A stretch of DNA of 33,502 nucleotides from Dehalococcoidia bacterium (GTDB lineage: Bacteria; Chloroflexota; Dehalococcoidia; Lucifugimonadales; Lucifugimonadaceae): positions 1 to 33,502 of the forward strand of contig JAAZYI010000046.1 in NCBI GenBank assembly GCA_014239735.1. The letters are read 5' to 3'. Every line of letters starts with the position of its first letter. Position 1 is the stretch's first letter. Below the pieces are notes generated by a model. It had not been told where the DNA came from. It did no database searches and was given only the letters and a program-made list of their open reading frames with translations. Positions 1-7,870 of the stretch are shown here, piece by piece. The position numbers and the translations under genes are program-made.

Positions 1-1
1 C

Positions 2-55
2 AAGATTGTTAATCAAAACAAAATAATTTCAGGAATGGCAGAAATTAAGGAATAG
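2..55 (+). CDS. C-terminal end of an upstream gene (partial)
   Basis: The window opens inside a reading frame that ends at the TAG at 53-55; the last 17 residues read KIVNQNKIISGMAEIKE. The stop lies 3 bases before the next ATG and the Shine-Dalgarno of the next gene (AAGGA) falls inside this tail, which is the layout of an operon gene. The fragment is too short to assign a family. It may belong to the same catabolic cluster that follows. Confidence 0.45.
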   Translation, partial: KIVNQNKIISGMAEIKE

Positions 56-58
56 ATT

Positions 59-226
59 ATGAAAGAAGATTTTCAAACCAGAAGAGATTTTATAAAAAAG
101 GCAGGAATTTTTGTTGGGATTTTCACTGTCATATCTTCAATGTTAAAACCAGGGAAATATTTATTTCCCTCAAAAACAGATTCAGACTCAGCATTTAATC
201 CTAGAGATCCTCAGAATAAATTATAG
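59..226 (+). CDS. small Tat-signal protein, 55 aa
   Basis: ATG at 59 is preceded by AAGGA about 6 bases upstream, and the frame runs 55 codons to a TAG at 224-226. Residues 7-14 read TRRDFIKK, a very good twin-arginine motif, followed by a hydrophobic segment at about residues 15-29 (AGIFVGIFTVISSML) and a short polar tail. The protein would be recognised by the Tat translocase, but almost nothing follows the signal. Either it is a small Tat-targeted or membrane-anchored subunit, like the short Tat-signal proteins known beside some dehydrogenases, or it is the remnant of a longer exported protein such as a Rieske or redox subunit. It sits 18 bp ahead of the dehydrogenase E1 alpha gene and probably shares its transcript. 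The ORF is well supported; the function is unknown. Confidence 0.6.
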   Translation: MKEDFQTRRDFIKKAGIFVGIFTVISSMLKPGKYLFPSKTDSDSAFNPRDPQNKL

Positions 227-244
227 AATTTAAAAAGGTAATAC

Positions 245-1219
245 ATGGAACAGAAAAAACTTGAATGGCTTTTTGAGGCAATGTATAGAATTAGAAGATT
301 TGAGGAAACTATGCTTGAGCAAACCTTCAAAGGCAAATCAATGGGAGTGACGCATAGTTCTGATGGCCAAGAGGCTGGGCCAGTCGGTGTTTGCGCTCAT
401 TTAACAGATAAAGATTGGATTGGCTCTACTCATAGAGGGCATGGCCATTGTATTGCAAAAGGATTAGATACAAAAAAAATGATGGCTGAGATATTTGGCA
501 AGTCTACCGGTCAATGCAAAGGGAAGGGTGGATCTATGCATATTGCAGATTTTTCTAAAGGCATGTTGGGTGCAAATGCAATTGTTGGTGCTAGTATTCC
601 TCTTGCAGTTGGAGCTGCACTAAGTTCTAAATACAATGGCACTGAAAATGATTCTGTGGGAGTAGCTTTTTTTGGTGACGGAGCAACCGGTCAAGGTGTT
701 TTGCATGAGAGTATGAATTTAGCTTCAATATGGAAATTGCCTGTAATTTTTGTATGCGAAAATAATCATTATGCAGAAGCAACTCCAGTTGAATATGCTG
801 TTTCAATTGAAGATATTTCTGATAGGGCAGCAGCTTATTCTATGCCAGGAGTTACTGCTGATGGTATTGATGTTTTTGATGTTTATGAGGTAGCTGGAGA
901 AGCTATTAAAAGAGCTAGAAAAGGTGAAGGTCCAACTTTAATTGAACTTAAAACTTTTAGGTATCATGGCCATTTCCATGCTGATGATCCTAAAAAATAT
1001 AGAACTATTGAAGAAGATGAAAAGTGGAAAGATAGAGATTGTTTAAAATTATTTGAAGAAAAAGTTACTTCTAATAAATCTATGAATTTAGAAAAAATAA
1101 AAGAAATAAAAAATTTAATTGATGAAGAAATGTTAGAAGCAGTAGAATTTGCAGAAAAATCGCCAATGCCTAACCTAAACGAACTATACAGCGATGTATA
1201 CGTAAACTATAAGGATTAG
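245..1219 (+). CDS. ThDP-dependent 2-oxoacid/acetoin dehydrogenase E1 alpha subunit
   Basis: This is the alpha subunit of a heterotetrameric E1 that decarboxylates a 2-oxo acid, or cleaves acetoin, with thiamine diphosphate and passes the acyl group to a lipoyl E2. The ThDP/Mg motif runs from GDG at residues 144-146 to NN at 173-174. The stretch at 97-130 (SMHIADFSKGMLGAN, then IPLAVGAAL) is typical of acetoin dehydrogenase AcoA. The loop at about 239-253 (YHGHFHADDPKKYR) lacks the regulatory serine pattern of mitochondrial PDH. The length of 324 aa is normal. The start has an AAAAGG box 6-10 bases upstream. The E1 beta gene follows after 3 bp, but no E2 or E3 gene is in the window. AcoA-type versus PDH/branched-chain type cannot be settled from sequence alone. 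Confidence 0.9.
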   Translation: MEQKKLEWLFEAMYRIRRFEETMLEQTFKGKSMGVTHSSDGQEAGPVGVCAHLTDKDWIGSTHRGHGHCIAKGLDTKKMMAEIFGKSTGQCKGKGGSMHIADFSKGMLGANAIVGASIPLAVGAALSSKYNGTENDSVGVAFFGDGATGQGVLHESMNLASIWKLPVIFVCENNHYAEATPVEYAVSIEDISDRAAAYSMPGVTADGIDVFDVYEVAGEAIKRARKGEGPTLIELKTFRYHGHFHADDPKKYRTIEEDEKWKDRDCLKLFEEKVTSNKSMNLEKIKEIKNLIDEEMLEAVEFAEKSPMPNLNELYSDVYVNYKD

Positions 1220-1222
1220 TAT

Positions 1223-2338
1223 ATGACTTTTGATTATTCACAGACATTTAGAGGTTCTGCAGGATTACCAAATACAGATAATGTCCCGGGTTCTGAAATG
1301 AGATATAGGGATGCATTTAATTTAACTTTGAGGGCAGAACTTGAAAGAGACTCTTCAGTGTTTGTAATGGGGGAAGATATTGCTGGTGGTGCAGGTAGAT
1401 TTGAAAAAGATGGAGAAGTTTCTTATGAAGAAAAAGAAGGATATAAGCCTCTTGATGCATGGGGTGGTCCTTTTGCGGCTACTAAGGGGTTAATTCAAGA
1501 TTTTGGCCCAGAAAGAATCAAAGATACGCCTATATCTGAGGCAGGGGTTTTAGGAGCTGCAATTGGAGCTGCTTTGACTGGAACTAGACCAGTAGTTGAT
1601 TTAATGTATTTTGATTTTGTGACTGTGGCATACGATCAGTTGCTTTCTAATGCAGCAAAAAGTAGATATATGTTTGGCGGTCAAACTAAAGTCCCTTTAA
1701 CAATGTTTGCAAGATCTGGCGCAGGAACTGGTCATGCTGCCCAACATTCAGAATCTTTTTATTCTATGTTGGTTCATATACCTGGACTAAAAGTTGTCGT
1801 TCCATCAGACCCTCTTTCAGTTAAAGGACTTCTGTCTGCTTCAATAAGAGATGATGACCCTGTATTTCTCGTAAACGATAAAAAATTGATAAATTTGAGT
1901 GGATTTGTTCCAGATGAAGAAGTTGTTTTTGAATTAGGAAAAGGGAGATATCTTAAAAGAGGGAATGATGTAACTTTGATTGGGATGGCTTACACTTCTG
2001 AAATTTGCAGAAAAGTTGCAGAAAAATTAGAAGAGTCCGGGGTAAGTTGTGAAGTTATTGATGTTCTAAGTTTGTCACCTTTAGATGAGGATATAATTTT
2101 AGAGTCAGTTTCTAAAACAAATAAAGTGGTAATAGTGGATGAGGATACCCCTATGTGTAGTATGGCATCAGAAATATCTTCTATCATTGCTGATAAAGGA
2201 TTTGATTATTTAGATGCACCTATAAAAAAAGTTACCTCTCCGCACACACCAGTTCCTTATAATAGAGATTTAGAATTTTCGTTTATGCCAAGTGAAGAGA
2301 GAGTTATAAAAGCCATCCAAGAAATTGTTGAGTATTAA
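1223..2338 (+). CDS. ThDP-dependent 2-oxoacid/acetoin dehydrogenase E1 beta subunit
   Basis: This is the partner of the preceding E1 alpha subunit, completing the ThDP site at the alpha/beta interface. Family marks are VFVMGEDIAGG at about residues 47-57, the ERIKDTPISEAG segment near 97-108 with the ThDP-activating glutamate in ISE, the catalytic-histidine segment AAQHSES near 173-179, and a C-terminal transketolase-type domain. It has 371 aa, about 25-30 more than usual because of an N-terminal extension (residues 1-26) before the usual MRYRDA start. A start at the internal ATG at 1301 is therefore possible, but AAGGA lies just before the ATG at 1223 and favours the longer form. It is in operon with its neighbours: 3 bp after E1 alpha and 9 bp before the Gfo/Idh-like gene. 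Confidence 0.9.
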   Translation: MTFDYSQTFRGSAGLPNTDNVPGSEMRYRDAFNLTLRAELERDSSVFVMGEDIAGGAGRFEKDGEVSYEEKEGYKPLDAWGGPFAATKGLIQDFGPERIKDTPISEAGVLGAAIGAALTGTRPVVDLMYFDFVTVAYDQLLSNAAKSRYMFGGQTKVPLTMFARSGAGTGHAAQHSESFYSMLVHIPGLKVVVPSDPLSVKGLLSASIRDDDPVFLVNDKKLINLSGFVPDEEVVFELGKGRYLKRGNDVTLIGMAYTSEICRKVAEKLEESGVSCEVIDVLSLSPLDEDIILESVSKTNKVVIVDEDTPMCSMASEISSIIADKGFDYLDAPIKKVTSPHTPVPYNRDLEFSFMPSEERVIKAIQEIVEY

Positions 2339-2347
2339 GGAGAGTTT

Positions 2348-3415
2348 ATGATCAATATTGGATTTATAGGAGCAGGAGCAAACACAAAGAATGCTCATAT
2401 ACCAAAATTAATCGAGCAAAAAGGAGTTGCTGCTTTTGGAGTAGCAAATAGGAGTTATAAGTCAGGTGAGGTTGTTGCAAAAGAATTTGGAATAGAGAAT
2501 GTCTATAATTCTTGGGAGGAACTATTAGATGAAGACAGTATTGATGCAGTATGCATAGGAACTTGGCCCAATATGCATTCAATTTTGACAATAAGAGCAC
2601 TAGAAATGAATAAGCATGTTCTTTGTGAAGCAAGAATGGCAATGAATTCATTAGAAGCAGAACAAATGTTTGAGGCATCAAAAAATTATCCTAATTTAAT
2701 AACCCAGATTGTTCCCGCCCCTCACACATTGCCATATGACAATACAATTAAGAATTGGATAAAGAACGAAATGGGAGACCTAATTTTATTTGATGTCAAA
2801 TGTACTACTGGAGAGTTCCCAAACTATAATAAATCAATGCATTGGAGAGAAGATAGAGATATATCAGGTAATAATATTATGCATATGGGAATTTTTTATG
2901 AAGCAGGCATGAGGTGGTTAGGGACTGCATCCAGTGTATCTTCTCATTCAAATGTACTCATAAAAAAGAGAATCGATGAAAATACAGGAGAAGAAAAAGA
3001 AATCTCAATTCCTGACCATTTAGAAGCTATTGGCGATATGTCATGTGGAGGTAGTTATCATATGACTCATAGCACAATATTAGGAGGCTCTTCTTTAGTA
3101 GACATATACATTTATGGAACTGAAGGAACTCTTCATATATTTGATGATAATGATGTTAAAACCAAGCAAGCATATAATAGTTCAAAGTTAAGATTAGAAA
3201 GCATAAAGCCTAATCAGAATAAATGGAAAGTGCTATCTCCAAAAAAAGGCGAAGTTGGAGGATGGAGGGTTGAGGAAGAATTTGTTAATGCAATTAAAGG
3301 CAAAGAAAAAATAATCCATACTAATTTTTTTGATGGAATGAAATATATGCAATTTACTGATGCGCTAAGAATGAGCTGGGAATCAGGAAACAAGATAAAT
3401 TTACCACTAAACTAG
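2348..3415 (+). CDS. Gfo/Idh/MocA-family protein, atypical catalytic residues
   Basis: The N-terminal Rossmann domain (about 1-120) has the NAD(P)-binding loop GFIGAGAN at residues 5-12 and the family's GTWPNMH segment near 71-77. The family normally carries EKP, with a conserved lysine, at the end of this domain and a G-x-H-x-x-D motif in the C-terminal domain. Here the first is CEARMA (residues 93-98) and the second is GIFYEA, so lysine, histidine and aspartate are all replaced. I have seen similar EARMA/YEA patterns as a subgroup of the family, so this looks like a real subfamily rather than decay. A strong AAGGAGAG box precedes ATG 2348. Its place between dehydrogenase and lactamase genes suggests a catabolic role, but the substrate and even the reaction type are unknown. 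Confidence 0.85.
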   Translation: MINIGFIGAGANTKNAHIPKLIEQKGVAAFGVANRSYKSGEVVAKEFGIENVYNSWEELLDEDSIDAVCIGTWPNMHSILTIRALEMNKHVLCEARMAMNSLEAEQMFEASKNYPNLITQIVPAPHTLPYDNTIKNWIKNEMGDLILFDVKCTTGEFPNYNKSMHWREDRDISGNNIMHMGIFYEAGMRWLGTASSVSSHSNVLIKKRIDENTGEEKEISIPDHLEAIGDMSCGGSYHMTHSTILGGSSLVDIYIYGTEGTLHIFDDNDVKTKQAYNSSKLRLESIKPNQNKWKVLSPKKGEVGGWRVEEEFVNAIKGKEKIIHTNFFDGMKYMQFTDALRMSWESGNKINLPLN

Positions 3416-3416
3416 A

Positions 3417-4181
3417 ATGAACGGCGTAATAGACTTAAATGCAGATATAGGTGAATCTTATAGCCTTATGAAGTCAGGCAAAGATGAATGTATTTCTCCC
3501 TATGTAACTTCAGTAAATATAGCCACAGGGTTTCATTCAGGAGATCCTGATTCAATAAAAAATACAGTAGATTTAGCTTTAAAAAATAATAATTCTATTG
3601 GTGCACATCCAAGCTATCCAGATTTACAAGGATTCGGAAGAAGGTTTATGGAGATGAGTAAATTTTCTATTGAAAATATTATGACTTATCAAATAGGAGC
3701 TTTATCTGCATTTGTGCAAAACGAAATAAGCCATGTAAAGCCACATGGGGCACTTTATAACGCAGCAGCTAAAGATATAAAAATTGCAGAACCAATATTT
3801 GATTCTATTTCAAATTTTAACCCAGGGCTTATACATGTGGTTTTAGCAAATTCAGTTTGGGAAGATTTCGTGAGATCTAAGAAAGTAAAATTTTCTAGAG
3901 AAGGCTTTGCAGATAGAGCTTACACAGATGATGGCCAATTAGTTAATAGAAATATTCCTGGTGCGGTTTTAAAAAATCATGATGAGATATTGGAAAGAGT
4001 TATAGATATGGCCTTGAAAGGAAAAGTTAAGTCAATTGAAGGAAAAGAAATTAATCTTGAAATTGACACAATATGTCTTCATGGAGATAACCAAGAATCA
4101 GTTGAATTGGCAAAGAAGATAAAGCATGAATTAATTGCCATGGGATGCGAAGTGAAGAAAATGACTGATTTTATTAGTTAA
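3417..4181 (+). CDS. pxpA: 5-oxoprolinase subunit A (LamB/YcsF family)
   Basis: PxpA acts with PxpB and PxpC in ATP-dependent hydrolysis of 5-oxoproline to glutamate in the cytoplasm. Family marks are IDLNADIGES at residues 5-14, ATGFHSGDP near 36-44, GAHPSYPD near 61-68, KPHGALYN near 108-115, and LHGDN close to the C-terminus. The length of 254 aa is standard. The ATG follows the previous stop by 1 bp and has no clear Shine-Dalgarno, so translational coupling is likely. pxpB follows after 5 bp. In this setting the trio may act on 5-oxoproline or on another cyclic amide; which one is inference. Confidence 0.93.
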   Translation: MNGVIDLNADIGESYSLMKSGKDECISPYVTSVNIATGFHSGDPDSIKNTVDLALKNNNSIGAHPSYPDLQGFGRRFMEMSKFSIENIMTYQIGALSAFVQNEISHVKPHGALYNAAAKDIKIAEPIFDSISNFNPGLIHVVLANSVWEDFVRSKKVKFSREGFADRAYTDDGQLVNRNIPGAVLKNHDEILERVIDMALKGKVKSIEGKEINLEIDTICLHGDNQESVELAKKIKHELIAMGCEVKKMTDFIS

Positions 4182-4186
4182 AATAT

Positions 4187-4831
4187 ATGAAATTTAGAAT
4201 TCAAGATATTAGCGATTCAACTTTAGCTTTTAATTTTTCAAATTCTATAGATGAGGAAGTAAATAAATATATAAATCTACTAATTAATTCCTTAGACGGA
4301 AATAATTTAGATTTATTATCCGTTTATCCAACATATAATTCGTTAATTATTACCTATAATCCGCTGAAAACAGAGAGAATCCAAGTAATAGAACTCATAG
4401 AAAAACTTAATAAAGCTGAAAGAAATTATAAGAAAGTTGAGGGGCAAATTCTGAATATTCCAGTTAATTATGGGGGAAAGCATGGAGAAGATTTAGAAGA
4501 AATATCTAAAATTTTATCTATGAGCGAAGAACAGATTATTGACATTCACTCTTCAAAATCTTATTACGTTTTTATGGTAGGATTTTCGCCTGGTTTTCCA
4601 TATTTAGGTGGACTTGATAAAAGATTGGAGTGTCCCAGACTTTCTACTCCAAGAGTTGAAGTGCCTGCTGGATCTGTAGCAATAGCAGATAGGCAAACAG
4701 GAATTTATCCTTTTAAATCATCAGGAGGTTGGAGAATAATAGGAAATACCGATCTAAAACTTTTTGATAAAGAAAATAGTAATCCAAGCTTAATTAATCC
4801 AGGAATGAGAGTAAAATTTACCCCATTATGA
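4187..4831 (+). CDS. pxpB: 5-oxoprolinase subunit B (KipI family)
   Basis: PxpB forms the ATP-dependent lactam-activating part of 5-oxoprolinase together with PxpC. The C-terminal cyclophilin-like domain carries the family's most conserved blocks: GFSPGFPYLGGLD at about residues 131-143, then CPRLSTPR, then VPAGSVAIADRQTGIYP, then SGGWRIIGNT. The length of 214 aa is typical. There is no clear Shine-Dalgarno before ATG 4187, which lies 5 bp after pxpA. The last 4 bases overlap the start of pxpC (ATGA), the usual sign of coupled translation. The N-terminal 90 residues are less conserved, as is normal for this family. Confidence 0.93.
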   Translation: MKFRIQDISDSTLAFNFSNSIDEEVNKYINLLINSLDGNNLDLLSVYPTYNSLIITYNPLKTERIQVIELIEKLNKAERNYKKVEGQILNIPVNYGGKHGEDLEEISKILSMSEEQIIDIHSSKSYYVFMVGFSPGFPYLGGLDKRLECPRLSTPRVEVPAGSVAIADRQTGIYPFKSSGGWRIIGNTDLKLFDKENSNPSLINPGMRVKFTPL

Positions 4832-5889
4832 AAATATTAAAAGTATTAAATAATCCTATTTTTTCTACTATTCAGGATGCCGGTAGATATGGTTTTGAAA
4901 ATCAAGGTGTTCCAAATTCAGGGGCAGGAGATATATTGTCATATAGATTAGGTAATCACCTTTTAGGAAACAGAGATGTTCCGAGCGTGGAGATAATCCA
5001 TGGTAATCTTGAGGTTGAGTTTTATTCAGAATGCTTAATCTCAATTACTGGCTCAGACATGACCCCTAAAATTAATTCAGTGCCTGTAAAAATGTGGGAA
5101 TCAATTCAAATCTACGAAAGTGACATTTTAACATTCAGTACACAAAAGAATGGCTTAAGGGCTTATCTTTCTATAAAAGGAGGTTTTAAGGTAAAAGAAA
5201 TTATGAAATCTTCTTCCACTCATTCTAATTTTGATGTTGGAGGGAAGAAATTAACAATTAATGATTTTTTATATTGGGACCCTGAAATAGTTAATTTTCA
5301 AAATAAGAAATTAAATATTTGCCCTGATTATTATAAATTTTCTCAACTTGAAGTGAGCGAAAAGAAATTAGATGTGATAAAAGGCCCTGAGTACAATAAT
5401 TTATCAAGCACAAGCAAAAAGAAATTACTTGATTCCAAATTCAAAATATCTAATAGGATGGGCAGGACAGGAGTAGTTTTAGACGGGATAAAAATAGAAT
5501 TTTCTAAGAACTTTACTGATATTATTTCAGATGGAACATGCAAAGGGGTTATGCAAGTACCTAAAGATGGTAAATTATATGTCTTGATGGAAGACTCTCA
5601 GAGAATAGGAGGCTATCCTAGAATTTTAAGTTTTACATCTCAAAGTTTAAATTATTTCAGTCAGTTAATGCCAGGCGATAGTCTAATGTTTAATTTAATT
5701 ACTATTGAAGAAGCTCATATAAAAGCAAAGGAAATGGAAGATAATTTCTTTAGAGATAATTTATCTGAAAATTTAAATATGAATGAATTTATATTAACTC
5801 ATGATAATGAAAAATTTACTATTAAATCAGATAAAAATAATAATAAGATTATAATAATTGATGGCAAACCAATTAAATTAGAGTTTTAA
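4828..5889 (+). CDS. pxpC: 5-oxoprolinase subunit C (KipA family) with C-terminal extension
   Basis: This is the carboxyltransferase-domain-like partner of PxpB. The N-terminal signature STIQDAGRYG (residues 13-22), followed by GVPNSGAGD (about 27-35) and the GGYPRI block near 264-269, identify it. The family core seems to end near residue 305 after the PGDSL segment. Here about 48 more residues follow, beginning with acidic and asparagine-rich sequence and ending in a beta-like stretch (KIIIIDGKPIKLEF). The family is usually about 300-330 aa and this protein has 353. The gene overlaps pxpB by 4 bp. A gap of 49 bp with a TATAAT-like sequence separates it from the decarboxylase genes. Confidence 0.92.
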   Translation: MKILKVLNNPIFSTIQDAGRYGFENQGVPNSGAGDILSYRLGNHLLGNRDVPSVEIIHGNLEVEFYSECLISITGSDMTPKINSVPVKMWESIQIYESDILTFSTQKNGLRAYLSIKGGFKVKEIMKSSSTHSNFDVGGKKLTINDFLYWDPEIVNFQNKKLNICPDYYKFSQLEVSEKKLDVIKGPEYNNLSSTSKKKLLDSKFKISNRMGRTGVVLDGIKIEFSKNFTDIISDGTCKGVMQVPKDGKLYVLMEDSQRIGGYPRILSFTSQSLNYFSQLMPGDSLMFNLITIEEAHIKAKEMEDNFFRDNLSENLNMNEFILTHDNEKFTIKSDKNNNKIIIIDGKPIKLEF

Positions 5890-5902
5890 GTATTATTGCT
5901 AA

Positions 5903-5908
5903 TATAAT
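5903..5908 (+). promoter_or_regulatory. possible -10 element before the decarboxylase genes
   Basis: TATAAT lies inside a 13-bp AT palindrome (TAATATAATATTA, 5900-5912) in the only notable gap between pxpC and the oadG-like gene. No good -35 hexamer is seen 16-18 bases upstream. It could be an internal promoter, or simply AT-rich spacer. Confidence 0.25.
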
Positions 5909-5938
5909 ATTACATGGATATAGCAGAGGAGAAGTTAA

Positions 5939-6262
5939 ATGATATCTGATGGCTTATATGTTTCATTGATTGGATTGGCAATTGTTTTTTTGGTGTTAAT
6001 AGTTCTATTTATTGCTATAACTTTATTAAATTTAATAGAAAACAAAAAAAGTATTAATAATAATTCAGGTGAATTATCTGAAAAATCTTCTAATAAAAAC
6101 TTTTCAAAATTAGAACTTACCGCAGCTTTAGTTGGAGTAAGCCTTGCCCTGGGAGCCAATAAAAATGAAAATAACTTTCCTTCAGAATCTGTAAAAAAAT
6201 TTGAAGATTCTAATTGGAAAGCATTGGGTCAACAAAGGTTATTTAAAGGAAGAGGTGGTTAA
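5939..6262 (+). CDS. OadG-like gamma subunit of a Na+-translocating decarboxylase
   Basis: This small membrane protein of 107 aa has one strong membrane span (about residues 7-32, rich in I, L, V and F), then a polar linker, then a C-terminal tail ending GQQRLFKGRGG. That is the layout of OadG/MmdD-type subunits, which hold the biotin-dependent decarboxylase complex on the membrane. The block ELTAALVGVSLALG (about 60-73) resembles the conserved segment after the span in sodium-pump gamma/delta subunits. GAGGAGAAG lies just before ATG 5939. The stop codon abuts the ATG of the biotin-carrier gene, and the beta subunit comes next, which supports the assignment. Sequence conservation in this family is low, so position counts for much of the confidence. 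Confidence 0.8.
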   Translation: MISDGLYVSLIGLAIVFLVLIVLFIAITLLNLIENKKSINNNSGELSEKSSNKNFSKLELTAALVGVSLALGANKNENNFPSESVKKFEDSNWKALGQQRLFKGRGG

Positions 6263-6655
6263 ATGAAAAAATATAATTTCGAGATAGATGGAAAAAAATT
6301 TGAAGTAGAGGTGAATCTAATAAGCTCTAATAGTGCTGAAGTAAGAGTTAACAATAAGAATTTTGATATTAAGATTTCTAATGACTTAACTGAACCCAAA
6401 AAAGCTGAACCCAAAAAAGTAGAGCAACCTGTCCAAAGTAACCCTGGAGATTTATTAGCATTAATGCCAGGAAAAATAATCAAAGTTCTAGTTAGCGAAG
6501 GACAAAAAATAAAAATGGGTGAACCAGTAATTATTATGGAATCAATGAAGATGGAGCAAACTATAGTGTCTTCAGCTGACGGAGCAATAGAGAGTGTAAA
6601 TGTTAGTGAAGGTGAGACTATTGAAGTTGGCTCAGTAATGATAGTAATAAGGTGA
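6263..6655 (+). CDS. biotin carboxyl carrier subunit of the decarboxylase
   Basis: The protein has 130 aa. The C-terminal biotinyl domain (about 62-130) carries the biotinylation motif ESMKM at residues 93-97, with lysine 96 as the attachment site; the usual motif is EAMKM, and the serine variant is known. Residues 1-40 form a short beta-rich domain (FEIDGKKFEVEV), as in oxaloacetate and methylmalonyl-CoA decarboxylase gamma/alpha tails. A hinge at about 44-58 consists of two near-identical EPKK repeats, visible in the DNA as a 15-bp imperfect tandem repeat near 6392-6420. The carrier would shuttle CO2 from a carboxyltransferase to the membrane beta subunit. It starts immediately after the oadG-like stop. 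An acetyl-CoA carboxylase carrier is less likely, given its neighbours. Confidence 0.9.
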   Translation: MKKYNFEIDGKKFEVEVNLISSNSAEVRVNNKNFDIKISNDLTEPKKAEPKKVEQPVQSNPGDLLALMPGKIIKVLVSEGQKIKMGEPVIIMESMKMEQTIVSSADGAIESVNVSEGETIEVGSVMIVIR

Positions 6656-6659
6656 TAAA

Positions 6660-7856
6660 TTGGATGACATTAAATTAATATTTGAGGGTTTAATAAGTAT
6701 CTTTGAAGATCCAAGAGGCTTAGTGATGTGGTTTGTCGCAGGGTTTCTATTATATTTTGGTATAGCTAAAAAAAAGGAGCCGCTATTATTAGTTCCAATC
6801 TCATTTGGAATTTTATTGGCTAATCTTCCTCTTGGAGAGGCAGTAAAGCCTGCAGCCAAAGAAGGTGATCCGATGGGCTTTTTACTCTTTTTCCAAGAAA
6901 ATGGATTGCATACAGACCTGCTTCCATTATTGGTTTTTTTGGGGTTAGGAGCTCTAACAGATTTTTCTCCAGTAATTTCGAACCCTAAAACACTTTTATT
7001 GGGAGCAGCAGCTCAAGCAGGAGTATTTTTTGCATTAATTGGAACTTTATTGCTTGGAATGACTCCATTATTTGATTTTAGGCTATTAGAAGCTTCTGCT
7101 GTTGGAATTATTGGAGGTGCAGATGGTCCAACTACAATATTTATAGCCTCAAATATGAAAGCATTAAGTCAGCAATATGGGGTAGATATGCTTGATATAG
7201 TTGGAGCAACTGCAGTTGCCGCATATTCATATATGGCCCTAGTTCCGTTGATTCAACCTCCAATTATTAAGCTGCTTACAACAAAGAAAGAAAGGCAGAT
7301 CACTATGCCTGTTCCTAAAAATATTGTTACTAAGAGAGCAAAGATTTTGTTTCCAATAATATGCACTATTATTATAGGAGTACTAGTCCCTAAAGCAGCG
7401 CCATTAGTTGGGATATTAATGTTTGGGAATTTAATGAGAGAGTGCGGTGTTGTTGAGAGATTAAGTAATACTGCACAAAATGAACTCATGAATATTGTAG
7501 TTATTATCCTTGGGTTAGCTGTCGGATCTACTATGCCAGGAGAAGTTTTCCTAAAGCCTGCAACACTAGCAATATTTTTTCTTGGCTTGTTTGCATTTAT
7601 TACTGCAACAATATCAGGTTTATTGCTTGCAAAATTAATGAATGTGTTTAGTAAAGAAAAAATAAATCCTATGATTGGGGCGGCTGGCGTTTCAGCAGTT
7701 CCTATGGCCGCAAGAGTTGTTCAAGAAATTGCTCAAAAAGAAAAGCCAGGAAACATGTTGCTAATGCATGCCATGGGTCCGAATATTGCAGGAGTAATAG
7801 GCACAGCAACAGTTGCAGGAGTTCTCATGACTTTAGTTGAATCATTAATTAAGTAA
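6660..7856 (+). CDS. Na+-translocating decarboxylase beta subunit (OadB family)
   Basis: This polytopic inner-membrane subunit decarboxylates carboxybiotin and couples the reaction to Na+ export. Diagnostic motifs are GGADGPTTIF at residues 152-161, which holds the key aspartate, and GAAGVSAVPMAARV near 342-355. Many hydrophobic segments surround them. The length of 398 aa matches the family. The start is a TTG at 6660, supported by AAGGTGATAA directly upstream and by the lack of any ATG before the first membrane span. The upstream carrier gene ends 4 bp before. No carboxyltransferase alpha subunit is in the window, so the substrate (oxaloacetate, methylmalonyl-CoA, glutaconyl-CoA, malonate or other) cannot be deduced. 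Confidence 0.92.
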   Translation: MDDIKLIFEGLISIFEDPRGLVMWFVAGFLLYFGIAKKKEPLLLVPISFGILLANLPLGEAVKPAAKEGDPMGFLLFFQENGLHTDLLPLLVFLGLGALTDFSPVISNPKTLLLGAAAQAGVFFALIGTLLLGMTPLFDFRLLEASAVGIIGGADGPTTIFIASNMKALSQQYGVDMLDIVGATAVAAYSYMALVPLIQPPIIKLLTTKKERQITMPVPKNIVTKRAKILFPIICTIIIGVLVPKAAPLVGILMFGNLMRECGVVERLSNTAQNELMNIVVIILGLAVGSTMPGEVFLKPATLAIFFLGLFAFITATISGLLLAKLMNVFSKEKINPMIGAAGVSAVPMAARVVQEIAQKEKPGNMLLMHAMGPNIAGVIGTATVAGVLMTLVESLIK

Positions 7857-7870
7857 GAAAGAGGCAAACA

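Noticed and set aside
6392-6420. Short tandem repeat in the biotin-carrier gene as a mobile or CRISPR-like repeat
   Set aside because: It encodes the duplicated EPKK hinge of the carrier, a common feature of flexible linkers.
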